NCBI RefSeq assembly: GCF_040054535.1
Contig: NC_090783.1
Location: forward strand, 685,001-749,000
Direction: 5' to 3'
Origin: Antennarius striatus
Taxonomy: Eukaryota; Chordata; Actinopteri; Lophiiformes; Antennariidae
Length of the DNA: 64,000 nt
Below are positions 15,181 to 28,929 of this stretch, in pieces. Below the pieces are notes generated by a model that saw only the letters and a program-made list of their open reading frames with translations, searched no databases and was not told where the DNA came from. The number at the start of each line of letters is the position of its first letter. Within the stretch, counting starts at the first letter, position 1. Made by a program: the position numbers and the translations under genes.

Positions 15181-18100
15181 CCTGATGGGAAAAAAACAAC
15201 TTGATTTAAACTTTATTATATTAAAACATTAAGTTTGTTCAGGACATCCAAGGCTGCAGGGGGCGCTAGAGGCCCCTCATTCAAAAATCATTTTCAGATT
15301 TTATATAAAAAAGAACAAATTATCCGGCCATCAGTACATTTCTTTTAACTTCACTGCTTATGAAAGTCCTCTACTTTAGCATTAGCGTCGTTAGCGGCCC
15401 CTGCTAGCGTTGTTAGCAGCCCCTGCTAGCATGGAGGTCTCTGCTATTAAACAAAGCTGATCTGAAAAAAATAAAATAATAATAAAAATAAAAACATCAA
15501 AACAACTAATAACTATGAGAACAACAATGAGGTTAACTGCGCTCCAGTTAGCCGCTAGTAGTGGTTAGCACCTGATAGCAGGTAGCCGTTAAGGGGAGGC
15601 AGTGTGAGACCACCTTCTGATCTTAGCTAGCTTCACGTAGCATCACGCTATCTGAGGTCACGTACGGCAATGAGGACACACAGCTGTCAATCACAGCCCT
15701 GAGGCCCCGCCCCCCTCATTAAGGAGCCCAACAATGATGGGGGGGGGTCAGACACCAAAGCCACCAAACCAATGACCCCCCCACCACTACCCATCACCCC
15801 CTGTGTGTGTGTGTGTGTTGGGGGTAACTTCCAATCCTTTTAGGATTACCCCCCCCTCGCCGCCCCCCCAGCTCTGTTCTTGGGTCTTTCACTCGTCGGC
15901 CCTCCGGCGATCACGTTAAAACACGGCCAGCGCTCATTCACAAATCTCCCACAATGCACAGCAGCAGTAACCATGTGAACGGCGGCGAGGCCCGCAGGAA
16001 TGCACCGGTTTTGCCCTAACACCCCCCACCCCCTGCCCCCACCCCATACCGACAGGACTTAAATCTACAGAGGAGCTTCAAAGGAGCGTCGATCAAAAGG
16101 TGTGACCAGGAAATAAACAGGTGGCATTCCAGGTAAAAACCAGCGCCGCCTCGGGGACATCACAGTTTTAATCTGGATTAGTGGAGATTATGTCAACACC
16201 CAGGAACGTCCCCCACCCTCCTGATCATCAGGAGTCACCAAGGTCCCTCCAGGTGTCTGTGGAGATCAGACACCAACAGACAAACAGACAAACAGACAAA
16301 CACCGGGGGGGGGGCACCAGCTTCTCCATCGGGGCCACTCCTGTTAGAGTCACAGAGCTAGCATCTGAAGCTAACACCTGTTTTTTTGTCTAGCAGTAGC
16401 TAAAGAGTTAGCATCCTTCCTGCTCCGGTTGGACTCCGCCCACTGAGGTCCAGGTGCTGATGGGACGGACGTTAGCGACGTTTAGCTCGTTTGTTGACCC
16501 AACCAAAGACAGTCCTGGAACTCCTTCCTTCTCTTCACAACGGCGGTCCACAGACGGTGGTCATGGGTAATAACACAAACCCACGAGGGGAGGGGCTAAA
16601 CGATTCCATTATGAGAGATAAAGCAGTGCATCATCTGCGTAGCGGCGACGGGGATGGTTCTGATGGATCAGAACAAAGCCCTGAGAGACGCTACAGACGG
16701 TTAGACCAACGCTTAACCGACCGGTTTAACGCCACCGACAGGTTCACGTAGAGGTAGAAATAAACGTTTAATCCTTTAATTAGGTTTCATCTGGCAAATT
16801 CTCTGTTACATAAAACACAACGCAGAGAGCACAAAAAGGGGGAAGTGCTCATATAAAACATAAACAAACACAAAATGTAGAAATAAAAAAGGCATAAATA
16901 AGCATCAGTGGAGTATAAAGTGTTTATGCTGTCAGTTGTGTTGTGTCAGACAGTGTGACGCTAAACTGTTTTAACTATAATCATAAAGGTGAACCCGGTT
17001 TGTATAAACTTTATTAGCAGCGTTCTCGTAACGTCACACCAACGTTTGTTTCTTGATGATTCTGCTAGCTTGGGAGTTTCAGTTTAGCGCTAACGTGTTC
17101 TGCATTAGCGGCCGGAGCGGCCCCTTTAAGAAGGTAGTCATGTGACCGAGGCCGGAGCGGCCCCTTTAAGAAGGTAGTCACGTGACCGAGGCAAGCATCT
17201 CCACAGGCGTCAGCTGTGCAGGAGAGAATCCACACGTTTTAAAAGTTCCGGCCTCCAACCTAATCAGAATCGATTGATTATGGATCAGGTTCTTTATCAG
17301 GGGATGAACTCAACTGTCCCAAAGGAGACCCGCCCACATCATCACACCTGGACTCCACCCCCTCAAATATTAATCTTGAAGACCGGCGGCGGCGGTCCTC
17401 TTCCTCCTCTCTGGCGCTCATCAGACCCTCTCCAGCTCCTTCTCAGCCCCCCCGGCGACGCCCAAAACTTCATCAATATGTTAATGAGTTAATCTTTAAA
17501 CACTTACAGGACCATTAATAAACATTGATTTGAACGCTCGCCACCAGCGGCTCCCATAATCCACTGCAAACGGCTGCAACACAAACTGCCAGCGAGGGCG
17601 ATTTGAGGAGGATTACCGTTTGTCGACGGACGCGAGAGGCATTGATCAGGAGGGGGCGGGGGCTTTCTCAGGTTGTCATGGTGACAGTTAACTTCCTCCT
17701 CATTGGTTAAAATCGGACCTGCACACACTCCTGTTTGTGGAAGGAAATGTGGACACACACCTTCAGCGCTTGGTGAAGACAACCCGCGTCGTGACTTCCT
17801 GTGACGCCAGGAAGTGATGTCACGGCGGTGACGCCGTGCTCCAAACGGTGACAGGATTTTTATTGTGACTTCCTGGAAAAGTTGTGACGATGGCGTTCCA
17901 GTTTGTTCCTTTTTACATGCTACCTACTGCTAGCCGCTAACAGCTACAAGCAGCTAACTGCTACTTGTCTTTACACAGATGTGTTTCTGATGCTACTTCC
18001 TGTGCGTTACGCCCTTGATGACATCACAGCTGTCCGTCGGGGGGTCACCTTCAGACGTCACCTGTTCCTCTAACGTTCCACCCAGATAGCGAATGGAGAA

Positions 18101-18299
18101 TATGGAGAACAAAACAGCTAACCCCAACCCACTTAGCCCCAGATTTAGCCCGGCGGATCTGGGGCCGCTAAGCTCGGGCCCTTGAACCACAACCCCGAGG
18201 AACAAACCCAGGAGCCATCGGAGAAAACCAGGCCGGGGTTTTTGTCCCTGGATTAGTTCCCTGAAGGTCTTGGTGTTTGTCGGTGTGAACGGAGCCTCC
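15181..18299. other. Non-coding region upstream of otx1
   Basis: No gene recognised. It includes GCTAGC/TTAGC-rich sequence (15375-15430, 15540-15600), homopolymer G/C runs, a short ACAGACAA repeat near 16275-16302 and the 40-bp duplication described separately. Open frames are short and featureless. Confidence 0.5.
17110..17189. repeat. 40-bp tandem duplication
   Basis: Two adjacent 40-bp units starting GGCCGGAGCGGCCCCTTTAA differ at one base (CATGTGAC versus CACGTGAC). Each ends with an E-box-like core. Confidence 0.95.
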
Positions 18300-20270
18300 A
18301 TAACCAAATAAGATTAAGATCCCAATCTGAGGCGGCGCTACGCTAAAACGATAAGGCTAATGAGAGTGGCCGGCGCTAGCACTCACCTCCTGTCATCTAT
18401 TTCCCGCTCTGTTTTTCTTATCGCGATTTATCAGACGCCTTTTGCATTTTTGAGCAGCGACTTTACGACTTTAATGACGAAAAGCCGCATAATTAGAAAG
18501 ATTTAGAGCAATTATTAGCTTGATCCTCATGGAGGGTTCCCGTCCCGCTCAAATAAACGTCTGGGGATAACGCCGTCACAAAGCGCAAATCTCCCAGAAG
18601 CCCTTGGACACGGCTGTAAAGCCCTGTCGTCTTGTCGTCGGACGTTTTTCCTCCCTGTTTGCTTTAGATAACAAATCTGGATTGACCCCGAGGGTTAGGG
18701 GAGCATTACAAATTATTCCCAGTTTTAATAAGTCTGTCTTAAGCCTGGGATCACTCCTCAAAAAGAAAGAAAGAAGAAGGGGGGAGGGCGAGAAGAAAGG
18801 GATTGGGGAGGAAAAGAAATGTCTTAAAGCCTGTGATCACAGGCAGCTTTTCTTGTTTGTTATCCCTCCGTTTTACCTTTAATCCAATACTTGCTAATCC
18901 AATTTGTCCTTCAGGCTCCCGCCCTAACTTCTCCTCATCTCACGGAGCCGACGGACGCTCCTCATTTGTCCCTTTGGAACAAATGGAAGTATATAAAAAG
19001 AGGTTCTAAGACCCCCCCCCCAAAAAAAATTGGCGATGTTGGGTTCGTTGGCTGCCGATGATGCAGGAATAAGAAGTGTTCGGTACAAGGTTTGGGCAGC
19101 TCCAGGCTGAATATGCATGAATCCGATCCCGGGCCGCCGCCCGCTGAAGGGGAATATCAGCAGCACAAAGGGATTGATTTAATTACTTGGAGTGGGCCTT
19201 ACTTTGGAGTCGCCTTGTTAGCAGAGAGAGAAAGGGCCGGCCGTATCCTTGTGCTGTTTCGGTGAGGGGGTGGCGGTTGCAGATGGTGGGGGCACGGAGG
19301 TAGTGGAGCTTCTTAAGTCACCACAACTAATCCTCGGGGTATAATAAAGCTCTGCTGATTGAAAGGATCGCCATTGATTGGGGGAAAATGGACATTCCGC
19401 TTTGGACGTCGGCCCGACCGGTAAACCGTGACGACTCCCAACTCCTAAGACAATTTAAGAGGAAAAGATACGTTCGTAGAATCTGATTTATTGGCTATTT
19501 CCTGTTCTGGTTGAGCGTCTTCCTCTGGTGGTCAATCAAGAACATTTCGTGGAGACTTTTAGGGTTAACAAGAGTCTAGAATTCCTTTTACTGATCTATT
19601 TTACCTCTGATCAAGGGTCAACAACGATCAGCTCGCTCCATATTTTCGTTTTTGACGAACCTAGCCTAGCCTAGCCTATCTCATAACCCCGTAGGGTCGT
19701 TGGGACACCACAGACGACCTGTGGTTGTCATCATATGATGAGTCTTGGTAAATCTGAAGGACCGCCGTCGGTAAAGTTCATCTCTGCTGCCCTCGGCGGC
19801 GTTGGGCCTTTGTGCGACCGCCATGAAGGATTCAAGGGTCTTTAGAGGAAAACAAAGCACTCGAGGTATTCTGAAGGGGGGAGTCGACTCCAAAGCGGAG
19901 CTCACCTGATCCCTGAGAGGTGTTTTCATCAAAAGAGAGTCTTCCCACTGCGGAGACCAGACAATAAGCCCGGCCGAGTGGATTCTAGAGCCCTGTGCTC
20001 GACGGGCCCCGGTGACAACGGGGCCCTTAATCATCTCCCCACAAAAGCCAAAAGGCATCATCCTATTAAGCAGTGTCCCTGGCCTCTAATACCAGCGACT
20101 ACCCAGGACCCTTTCTGAGGGCGCCGCGCTATTAAAGCGCCTCAGAAGCGAGCAGCAGGAACCCGGCCGTCCAACCTTTCATCTGGGCGCCTGTTGTTTG
20201 GCCGCCATAGTCCAGCCCGGCTCAAGATGTTCGTGATCTCATTACGGCGGTTGTGAGAAATCTGAGCATC
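18300..20270. promoter_or_regulatory. Candidate conserved regulatory block upstream of otx1
   Basis: About 2 kb free of tandem repeats and recognisable transposons, with AT-rich blocks dense in homeodomain-type words: TAATCC twice at about 18880-18900, ATTAGC near 18515, an AATATGCATGAAT block near 19110 and TTTAATTA near 19178. This composition is typical of enhancers around vertebrate developmental genes such as OTX1. Conservation itself was not tested. Confidence 0.3.
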
Positions 20271-23200
20271 CCTGCCCCCCCCAACCCGCATATTCTTCCT
20301 GCGTCCCACCCCCCTCCCCAGCTGTAAATTGAGTATTACTTGGGGTTGGCAAATATACCCTTTTCCTGAAAAGTTTACTCGTCCACACCCCCTGCGGCAG
20401 ATTCCCTTTTCTTTACGGTGGGGGTGGGGGTTGGGGACGCTGAATGGGCGGCCAGGTTGAAAAGGGAAGAGCCCCCGAACCCCCCCCCCCCCCGCACGCC
20501 TCCGGCGTCACAAAAAAACGTTCAGATTTCTCATTTAGTTGTCTTTATGCCACGAGCGCCATGCGGTCCTTGAAGGTGTTGAAAACATGGGAAGCACTGA
20601 GGGAGGGGGGGTCAGAGCCGCCTCATTAGCATCGCTCACAACTGGAGTGGGGGGGGTGGCGGAGTGGCGGGCCGGGCCGGGCCCGAGACGGCCAACGCCG
20701 CCGCCGCCGCCGCCCTCTTTGTGCCTTTGTGTTCTTTCAAGATCTGTCGGGCTCCTCGGCGAGATGCAGCCAAGAGGATCATGGGAAAAGACGATTTTCG
20801 GAGAATAGTTTTTCGGAACAAAATTGAGAGCCATGCAATAAAAATCGACTCTCATCAAAATGAACCAATCCCGGCTGGTCACATGACCTCCACCCCAACT
20901 CCTGCTACGAGGAACCGGAACCGGTCGTCATGGCGTTCCATCGATAAACCGATTGGACAGAAATTCTACGAGTCAAACCTGGTGGTTTATGTTTGTTTGT
21001 TTGTTTGTTTGTGTATTTTATTGTGAAGTGTACCTCCTGTTCATTGGTGCGGTGGGGGTGGGTCCGCCGTGGCGCCGACGGGTTTCATGTCTTTGACTCC
21101 GACAGTGGAGGTCGCCTCGGCGCCTGCTTTCATCTCCATCCAGCCTCACACTGATGCGGTTACCCACGGCGACGCCTTGGACCCGCCCAAAACAACCGCT
21201 GCCTTCAAGGTCACCTCCATCCGATCCGGTTACCGGCGTAATCCCCCCCCCAGTACGGAAGATTTACTGGCAGCGTTCAGCAACGAGAGGTTAAATTTAC
21301 AACTTAAAAAGTCTCCTTGTTGTCGCGGCAACGGAGGGGGTGGCAGTCAGGAGTGATGTCACGAGATGTGGGAGGCGACCTCGCCATCAATCAAACAGAT
21401 CAGTTCCACGAGAGCCGTGTGTGTGTGTTTAGGAAGGGGAGGAGCTTATGAGCTGGTGGTGACGACGGCTGATGGACTGATTGATTCAGTTTAAGTTAAA
21501 GTTGCCGAGTCGTGATTGATGAAACATTTTAACACGTTTTCACCACGTTTTTCGATTTCGCTCCATTTTTCTCCTAAAGGAGGCGGAGCCTGAGATCGAC
21601 ACCACAGGAGGGGGAGCCCCCCAGCAACCAATCACTGAAATGATGATGGATGATTGAAGGATGTGAACCAATGACTCGGACCTGACACCAGCTCATCGGC
21701 ATAAAAATATGTTTGATCAGTAAATACATGTTTTAATAAAGATAACTGACACAATCAATCAAATCGATCGATAATCAATAACATCAGTTCAAATGGAGTC
21801 AAAGGAGGAGACAGTGTGAATCTGTGATCAATTCCAACTGATTAGCGAAAACTTCTAGTTGCCTTCCTGCTAGCTGTCACAGCAGTAGCTTAATGTTAGC
21901 ATTAGCATTAGCATTAGCACCCTGGACCAAGAATAAGAACATAACTGGCCGTGCCGCCGTCTTCCTGTTGGATTACGGACGATCGTTGAAGTGGACTGAG
22001 ATTAAAGTTGAAACCGTTTGATGACATCACTAACACGAGGCTCCGCCCACTTCTTTCGTCCTTACGTTCTATCGTTGCTTTTCTTTTCCTTTCTTTCTCG
22101 TTGCGTTCCGGCGGCGTTTGCGAGCAAAAATCCTGAAAACCCTCCAGAATCCATCATTAGCGCCGCGGCGGCGGCCGTTCTTCCATTAGCGGCGCGGTTA
22201 TCGACGCGCCCAGCCGTACGACGGCGGTTCACGCTCCCCCCCCTCTTTGAGCACAAAGACTCGACTTGTTCTACATTTACAGAATCATTTAACTTCTTTA
22301 ATTATTCTTTAAAATTACAATTGCTAATCGCGGCGCCGCGGCGCCGCGGCCGCCGCCATGCGTGGCCTGCGAAGGAGCAACACTTTTAATGATTACCTTC
22401 ACGTCGGACCGGACTAATCTCTGGGCGCGGGGCGAGTGGGGGGACCAGATGTTGCAGAACGAACCCCCAATCCGACTGGAAGTAGAGAAAGGGGGCCGGG
22501 CGGGGGGCGGGAATAAATTAATGTGTAATTTCTCAGTCTTTGATGGAATTAGCTCGCTGCTCTTTGGCGTTTGAATGTCCAGGCGTCCCCCCCCCCGCCC
22601 CTCCCTCGGTGACGGTTCAGGGCCACCCAGAGGAGACGAGCGATGCACAACCGACGCGTAATCCCTCTGTTTATCTGGGCGCCGCAGCGCGGCCCCCCAA
22701 CCTCCGCCTCCATTATCCCCCCCCTGGATTTAAGGCCAACTTTCATTTATGGGCCGGCCTACGCTCTCTGTCCCGGCGCTGAGCTCAGGGCGCCCCCCTC
22801 CCCGAGCCTCTGTCCCAGCGTTAGCCCATTAGCATAGAGCAACAATGCGTGTCGCTGGGGCGGCGGCGGGACGGGACGGGACCAGAAGAATGAGACCTTC
22901 AGGGGGGGGTGTCGGGGAGGGCAGCACCTGCGTAATGGCCACGCCCTCCACACACACCCCCTTTGCTGCTGCAGACATCTGGACTCAAACGGGACCGGAA
23001 GCACGTCAGCTGGTGGATTTAAAGATGGCCGCCGTCGTGACGGTCGGGGGGAAATTAAAATATTTGATTTCATGAACTCAAGTTTGTCAAAAAATTAATT
23101 TTCTTTAATTTTCTTTGTTTGAATTTGTCTTTGATTTGAGAGAAATTGAGGGAAATTCTGAACGGTTGCTTCATCGTTAATAAATAATCAATGGAATCTG

Positions 23201-24740
23201 AATCCTATTGTTTAACTTTAAATTCTGAGGATATGAAATTAATCAAATTTAAATTTATTATAAGAAAAAACCCCTAAAGACTCCTCTGGTGTCTCACTGC
23301 TCATCAAGACACACAAAAAAACGTGAAATAAAACATTTATGGTCACATGACTGACTGATTTTGTCCTAATATCTAATATAATAATAATAATATTAGATAT
23401 TATTATAACCCCCCCATTAGCTGGGCTCTGTTGGCCCCCCGGGGCCCCGTCAGAACACCGGGGGTGTCATATCGCCCAACAGGGTCACACATTAGTGAAA
23501 TGAATCAATCTGCTGCTGATGGCTCCACGCCATCGGGGGGGGGGGACTCCAGCTGGAGGCCGACACCCCCTGATCCACACCAGACCAACCAGCACACAGT
23601 GGGAGGAGCTCTTCCTCTTCATTAGAGACATAACGCACAGGTGATCAATTGTCGGTCAATGTGATTGGCTATCAGGACAGAGGTAGGATGATCAATAACA
23701 TGACGGTTTAGTCGTGGAACCAAACTGGATGTTCATTGGCTGCAAGTCATGTGATCAATACCTGATTAATAAAAGTTAAACTGAAAGAAAAAACTAGATT
23801 TGAGGCTCCAGAACCTGATCGATCACTGATCAGTGTTCACTGCTTCATCAATACCAGCAGACTGAGCTGATCAATAGTTCTGAACGTCAGGCGTTCACTT
23901 CCTGTCATCACATCAACTTCAGTTAGAACTATAAATCAATGCTGGTCGTCATGACGATATCAACAGGAGGGGGGGGTCATGAGGGGGTGATAAAGTTTAA
24001 AAACCAGCCTGAGGTCAACAAATCTACAGCCAATGAGAGACAAGGAGCTGCATTGACTCCGCCTCCATTTGCCTCTTTTATTCTGAAACTCCAAATGTCC
24101 ATCCAATAACACCACCTGCCCCCCCCGCCCCGCCCCCCACCAAATCAAAACCCAACCAATGCTTTTTCTCTGCAGATTGTCAGACAATGCCTGAGGATCC
24201 GTCGCCTAATCCCTCCCGACCCCCCTGACCCCCCCGACCCCCCCCCATTTATCCCACTGTTCAAGAATGTTTGAAAAGGCGACACCAAAACTAAAAAAAA
24301 AATGCTGTGGTTGGGGGGGGGTAACATCTGGGATCGGGGGGGAGGGGCGATAAAGAAACAAATGACATCACAGATTTGATTCTTTAAGGACCAAGATTTC
24401 AAAATGTGACGATTTATGAAAAAAAATTGTTTACATTTTTAAATTTTAGTTTTAGTCGGTTTGATTCTGCGTTTTTGATTAATAAGAATAAATTTGATTT
24501 TTAAAATTAAATTTTTTACACTTTTGCATCAATAACCTGCATTAAAGAAAAAACAACAACAAATCTGTGTCGATTTTAAAATGTTTAATCATTTCAAATA
24601 TTTATATTTTTAATTTACGTTGTTTTTCTATTTTATTTCAGAGCTACTAATTCTACAAAATCCAGGGACCAAAATTCCTTCACGATGACTCGGTTGAGAA
24701 TCCTCTTCAGAAAAAGAAAAAGAAAAAAAAAAGACCTTTT
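20271..24740. other. Non-coding region upstream of otx1
   Basis: No gene recognised. It is GC-rich in parts (20440-20720, 22120-22400, 22580-22920), with poly-C/poly-G runs and a TTTG run near 20992-21011. Positions 21897-21920 hold four tandem ATTAGC words. A small AT palindrome (AATATCTAATAT and its reverse complement) lies near 23369-23401. Open frames over (GCC)n sequence near 20697-20714 are composition artefacts. Confidence 0.5.
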
Positions 24741-25330
24741 CGGAAGTGGAGGCGTTGTTAGCGTTAGCGTTAGCAGGTATTACGCTTTAAAACACTTTAT
24801 TCGTCCCGTCGCTGTGAAAGATTAGACGAGTTATCCCATCAAAGTGGAGGAAAATCTCCATTCTTGTGTCTTTAATCCGGCGCTCGGAGGTCAAGATGAC
24901 GGCGGCGCCGCTCACACGGCTGGGCCGGCTGTAATCTGGCTGGAGTTACATTAATTAAATGCTAATCTGCTTTAGCGCCGCGTTGCTGAAGAAGCGGTCT
25001 GATATAATATACTTGAGGCGTTTGTTTCGAAGCCAGCAGACTCATCAAAAGGAAACAGATCGGGGTGCGTTTGATTTCCACACCAGGACGCGCAGAGACT
25101 GAATGACCAGAAGGTCCCACGCCGGGCGGTTCATTCAGGCTCCGATCCGGGCCTCCCCACGTCTCCATGGTAACGCATTCAGTTAAATCAACGACTGGAG
25201 GTCATTAATGTTGAATTGCGTCATTGAAACGACGTCTCGCCCACCTTTTGAGGTCATCGCTTTACAACGACGTGATTGGACGGACGATCAGAACCGCTCA
25301 GTAACGCCGACAGATGCATTTATGCTAATT
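24741..25330. promoter_or_regulatory. Second candidate regulatory block upstream of otx1
   Basis: Complex, repeat-poor sequence with an ATTAATTAAATGCTAATCTG cluster (about 24950-24970) next to CpG-rich sequence. This resembles a developmental enhancer core rather than decayed transposon. Inference from composition only. Confidence 0.25.
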
Positions 25331-26489
25331 ATTTGTTAACCGTAAACAATAAAAACAAAATGTGATTTTACACATCCATTCTATCTTTATCTTCTATAAA
25401 TATTTATTCTAAATTCTATATTTATGTAGATTTTATTTTTTATTTCACTGTTTTTGTGGGGAAAAAATCCTGAGATTTAAGAATGTGAGGAAAAAAAGAA
25501 GCAAATTTTAATGTAATAAAACCTCTGGGTTCCTGTTAAACTCAAATAATTTTTAATTTTAGGTTCTGTAAAGTTTCCGTAATGGAGCCACTGGAGCTGC
25601 AGAGATCCTCCACATTCTCTTCTGAAGTTTAAGCCCCGCCCCCGTTCCCCCCTCCCACCGCCCCCTCACAAATCAATTTCACACATGATCGCAACCCCGA
25701 CCCCCAGCCCCTCCCCTCCAATTAAGCATGTGCATTAGCACTAGCATTAGCATACACATGATATCTGTGAGCGGTGCAGGACAGCAGGAGGGCCGGACAC
25801 CGATTAACCCCCCCCCGGCCGCAGCACAGAGGCATGCTGGGAAACTCCCCGACCTCCAGCGAGGAGAGACTGCTGATGTCAGCCAGAAGGCTTCAGGCCA
25901 CCAGGACCACCGTGATTGGCTGAGAGACCAGTGATTAGGGTCATGTGACCTTTCAATCTTTCGTGTTTAATTTGGCTGCACGTGATTGGCTGGTTTCACT
26001 GCTGCTTCATTCATAGACTCACCTGCAGGCTGGGGGGGTGGGGGGTTCCTCACAGCTTCCTGAAGAGGCGGAGTCTGGACTGGGACCAGCAGGTTAACGC
26101 TGAAGCCAGCAGGCTGCTGATTGGCCGGTAGCTGCAGGAACAATCGGGTCTCCTTTGAAAATCAACACCACAGGAGGTAATAGATAACGGATAATTGATA
26201 ATTGATCGATGGATGACTGTTAAAGGTACCGCCCCTCCAGGCAGGCCAGACTCCGCCCTCCTCCAGACATCAAAGCCGCGGCTACGCTAAGGAGCTAATC
26301 AGGTGCTAATCCCAGACACACTCGTGTCTTATTGCTGCTCTCCAGACGGGGGCCTGGATCAGGTGGCGGCTGGGGGGCAGGAGGCGGGGCAGCCAGATAG
26401 GAAATAAACCTGTGGCGCCATCCTTTTCCTCTATGCCCCCCCATGAGTTAGAGGTCACAGGAATTACCCCGTGTCCAGCCGTGATCCTG

Positions 26490-26538
26490 TGGCGTAGCGG
26501 GCAGACAGGACGCTCGGCTCCGCCTGATGGTTCGATCC
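26490..26538 (+). repeat. tRNA-like pol III box pair, possible SINE head
   Basis: TGGCGTAGCGGG fits an A box and GGTTCGATCC a B box, about 27 bases apart. The surroundings do not fold convincingly as a functional tRNA, so a decayed tRNA-derived SINE is likelier. Confidence 0.35.
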
Positions 26539-26772
26539 GCCGCCAGGGGGGGCGGACCCCTCGGGTCCGTCCAATCGGCTGGACCGGAACACCAACTGAT
26601 GGGGCGGCACAGAAAACCCTGTCCATGCCCGGCCGGTGTGGCCCCCAGGTCCCCACAAAACTACATGGACTCATGGGGGGCAGATTCCACAACACGGGAG
26701 GGGGTGAGTGGGGGGGTCCTGCCTCTGATTTCATCAGCTGCCCCCCGCCGCTTGTGTATTTAGTCTGTTAGC

Positions 26773-28297
26773 TGCTGATGCTAACACCCTACATTAGACG
26801 CTGATGCTAACACCCTACATTAGATGCCGATGCTAACCTGATGCTAACACCCTGCATTAGATGCTGATGCTAACACCCTACATTAGATGCTGATGCTAAC
26901 CTGATGCTAACACCCTACATTAGACGCCGATGCTAACACCCTACATTAGACGCTGATGCTAACACCCTACATTAGATGCTGATGCTAACCTGATGCTAAC
27001 ACCCTACATTAGACGCCGATGCTAACACCCTACATTAGCTGCTGATGCTAACACCCTACATTAGACGCCGATGCTAACACCCTACATTAGACGCTGATGC
27101 TAACACCCTACATTACATGCTGATGCCAACACCCTACATTAGATGCTGATGCTAACACCCTGCATTAGATGATGATGCTAACAACCTACTTTAGATGCTG
27201 ATGCTAACACCCTACATTAGAGGCTGATGCTAACCTGATGCTAACATCCTGCATTAGATGCTGATGCTAACACCCTACATTAGATGCTGTTGCTAACACC
27301 CTGCATTAGATGCTGATGCTAACCTGATGCTAACACCCTATATTATATGCTGATGCTAACACCCTACATTCGACGCTGATGCTAACACCCTGTATTAGAT
27401 CCTGATTCTAACACCCTGCATTAGATGCTGATGCTAACCTGATGCTAACACCCTGTATTATATGCTGATGCTAACACCCTACATTCGACGCTGATGCTAA
27501 CACCCTGTATTAGATCCTGATGCTAACACCCTGCATTAGATGCTGATGCTAGCACCCTACATTAGACGCTCTTGCTAACACCCTACATTAGATGCTGATG
27601 TTAACACCCTACATTAGATGCTGATGCTAACCTGATGCCAACACCCTGCATTAGATGCTGATGCTAACACCCTGCATTAGATGCTGATGCTAACACCCTA
27701 CATTAGACGCTGTTGCTAACACCCTGCATTAGATGCTGATGCTAACCTGATGCTAACACCCTGTATTATATGCTGATGCTAACACCCTATATTCGACGCT
27801 GATGCTAACACCCTACATTAGATGCCGATGCTAACCTGATGCTAACACCCTGCATTAGATGCTGATGCTAGCACCCTACATTAGACGCTCTTGCTAACAC
27901 CCTGCATAAGATGCTGATGCTAACCTGATGCTAACACCCTGTATTAGATGCTAATGCTAACACCCTACATTAGATGCCTACGCTAACCTGATGCTAACAC
28001 CCTGCATTAGATGCTGATGCTAGCACCCTACATTAGACGCTCTTGCTAACACCCTGCATAAGATGCTGATGCTAACCTGATGCTAACACCCTATATTCGA
28101 CGATGATGCTAACACCCTGTATTAGATTATGATGCTAACACCCTACATTCGACGCTGATGCTAACACCCTACATTATATGCTGATGCTAACCTGATGCTA
28201 ACACCCTGCATTAGATGCTGATGAAAAACACCCCACATTAGCTGCTGTTGCTAACACCCTGCATTAGCTCCCGATGCTAACACCCTACATTAGATGC
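26773..28297. repeat. 26-bp minisatellite, about 1.5 kb
   Basis: Tandem copies of a unit like GATGCTAACACCCTACATTA plus GATGCT. Variants are truncated (TGATGCTAACC joined to the next unit) or carry TGCATTAG or TGTATTAG. Higher-order blocks recur, for example the series with TTCGACGCTGATG near 27365, 27485 and 27790. No open frame is maintained. Confidence 0.95.
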
Positions 28298-28869
28298 TAA
28301 GCTAGGTGTAGCCAGGTGGTGCTGGGATCAGGTGTCTCACCTGCTGGGTCTTTGGTCTCCATTGTGTCACGTCTAAAAGAGTCCCCCAGGAACCTGAGCC
28401 CACATTTAAAGGTTCTGGGTGATACCATGTGGTACTCAGTGTGGGGGTGTTGTCCTGCTGTTACCATGGTGATGATCTGTGATGTGTGCTCATTGTTGTG
28501 TTTGTGTCGTTCAAAGTGAAGGAAGTGAACACGCGTGTTGACAGGAGCACTCGGAACCCACCCATATGACGAACATGTGACCCCCCCCCAAACACACACC
28601 GTCCTGTGCAGGAACCCGATTGAAGCGCTGACACTTCAAACGGGTTCCTGAGCCGCTGGGAGGTCACCCCCAGGGCCCCCCGGCCTGAAGGGGGGGCGGG
28701 GGGTATCTGACATTGGTGAAAATCAAACAGATCCCAATTAAAGCAATTCTAACCAGCCAATAATCAGAGGAGGCTCAGCTGGAGCCCCGCCCCCCTGAGG
28801 AGCAGATGCTAACGGTTGCTAGCTAAACACTGACGGTCAGGAAGCTAACTGGTAACAACTGACCGGTAC

Positions 28870-28925
28870 CGGTCTGTGGGTCTGTGGGTCTGTGGGTCAG
28901 TCGGTCTGTGGGTCAGTCGGTTTGT
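28870..28925. repeat. Short tandem repeat, GTCTGTGG type
   Basis: About six imperfect 8-bp units reading GTCTGTGG or GTCAGTCG, immediately before the relic that begins near 28930. Confidence 0.8.
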
Positions 28926-28929
28926 CAAG

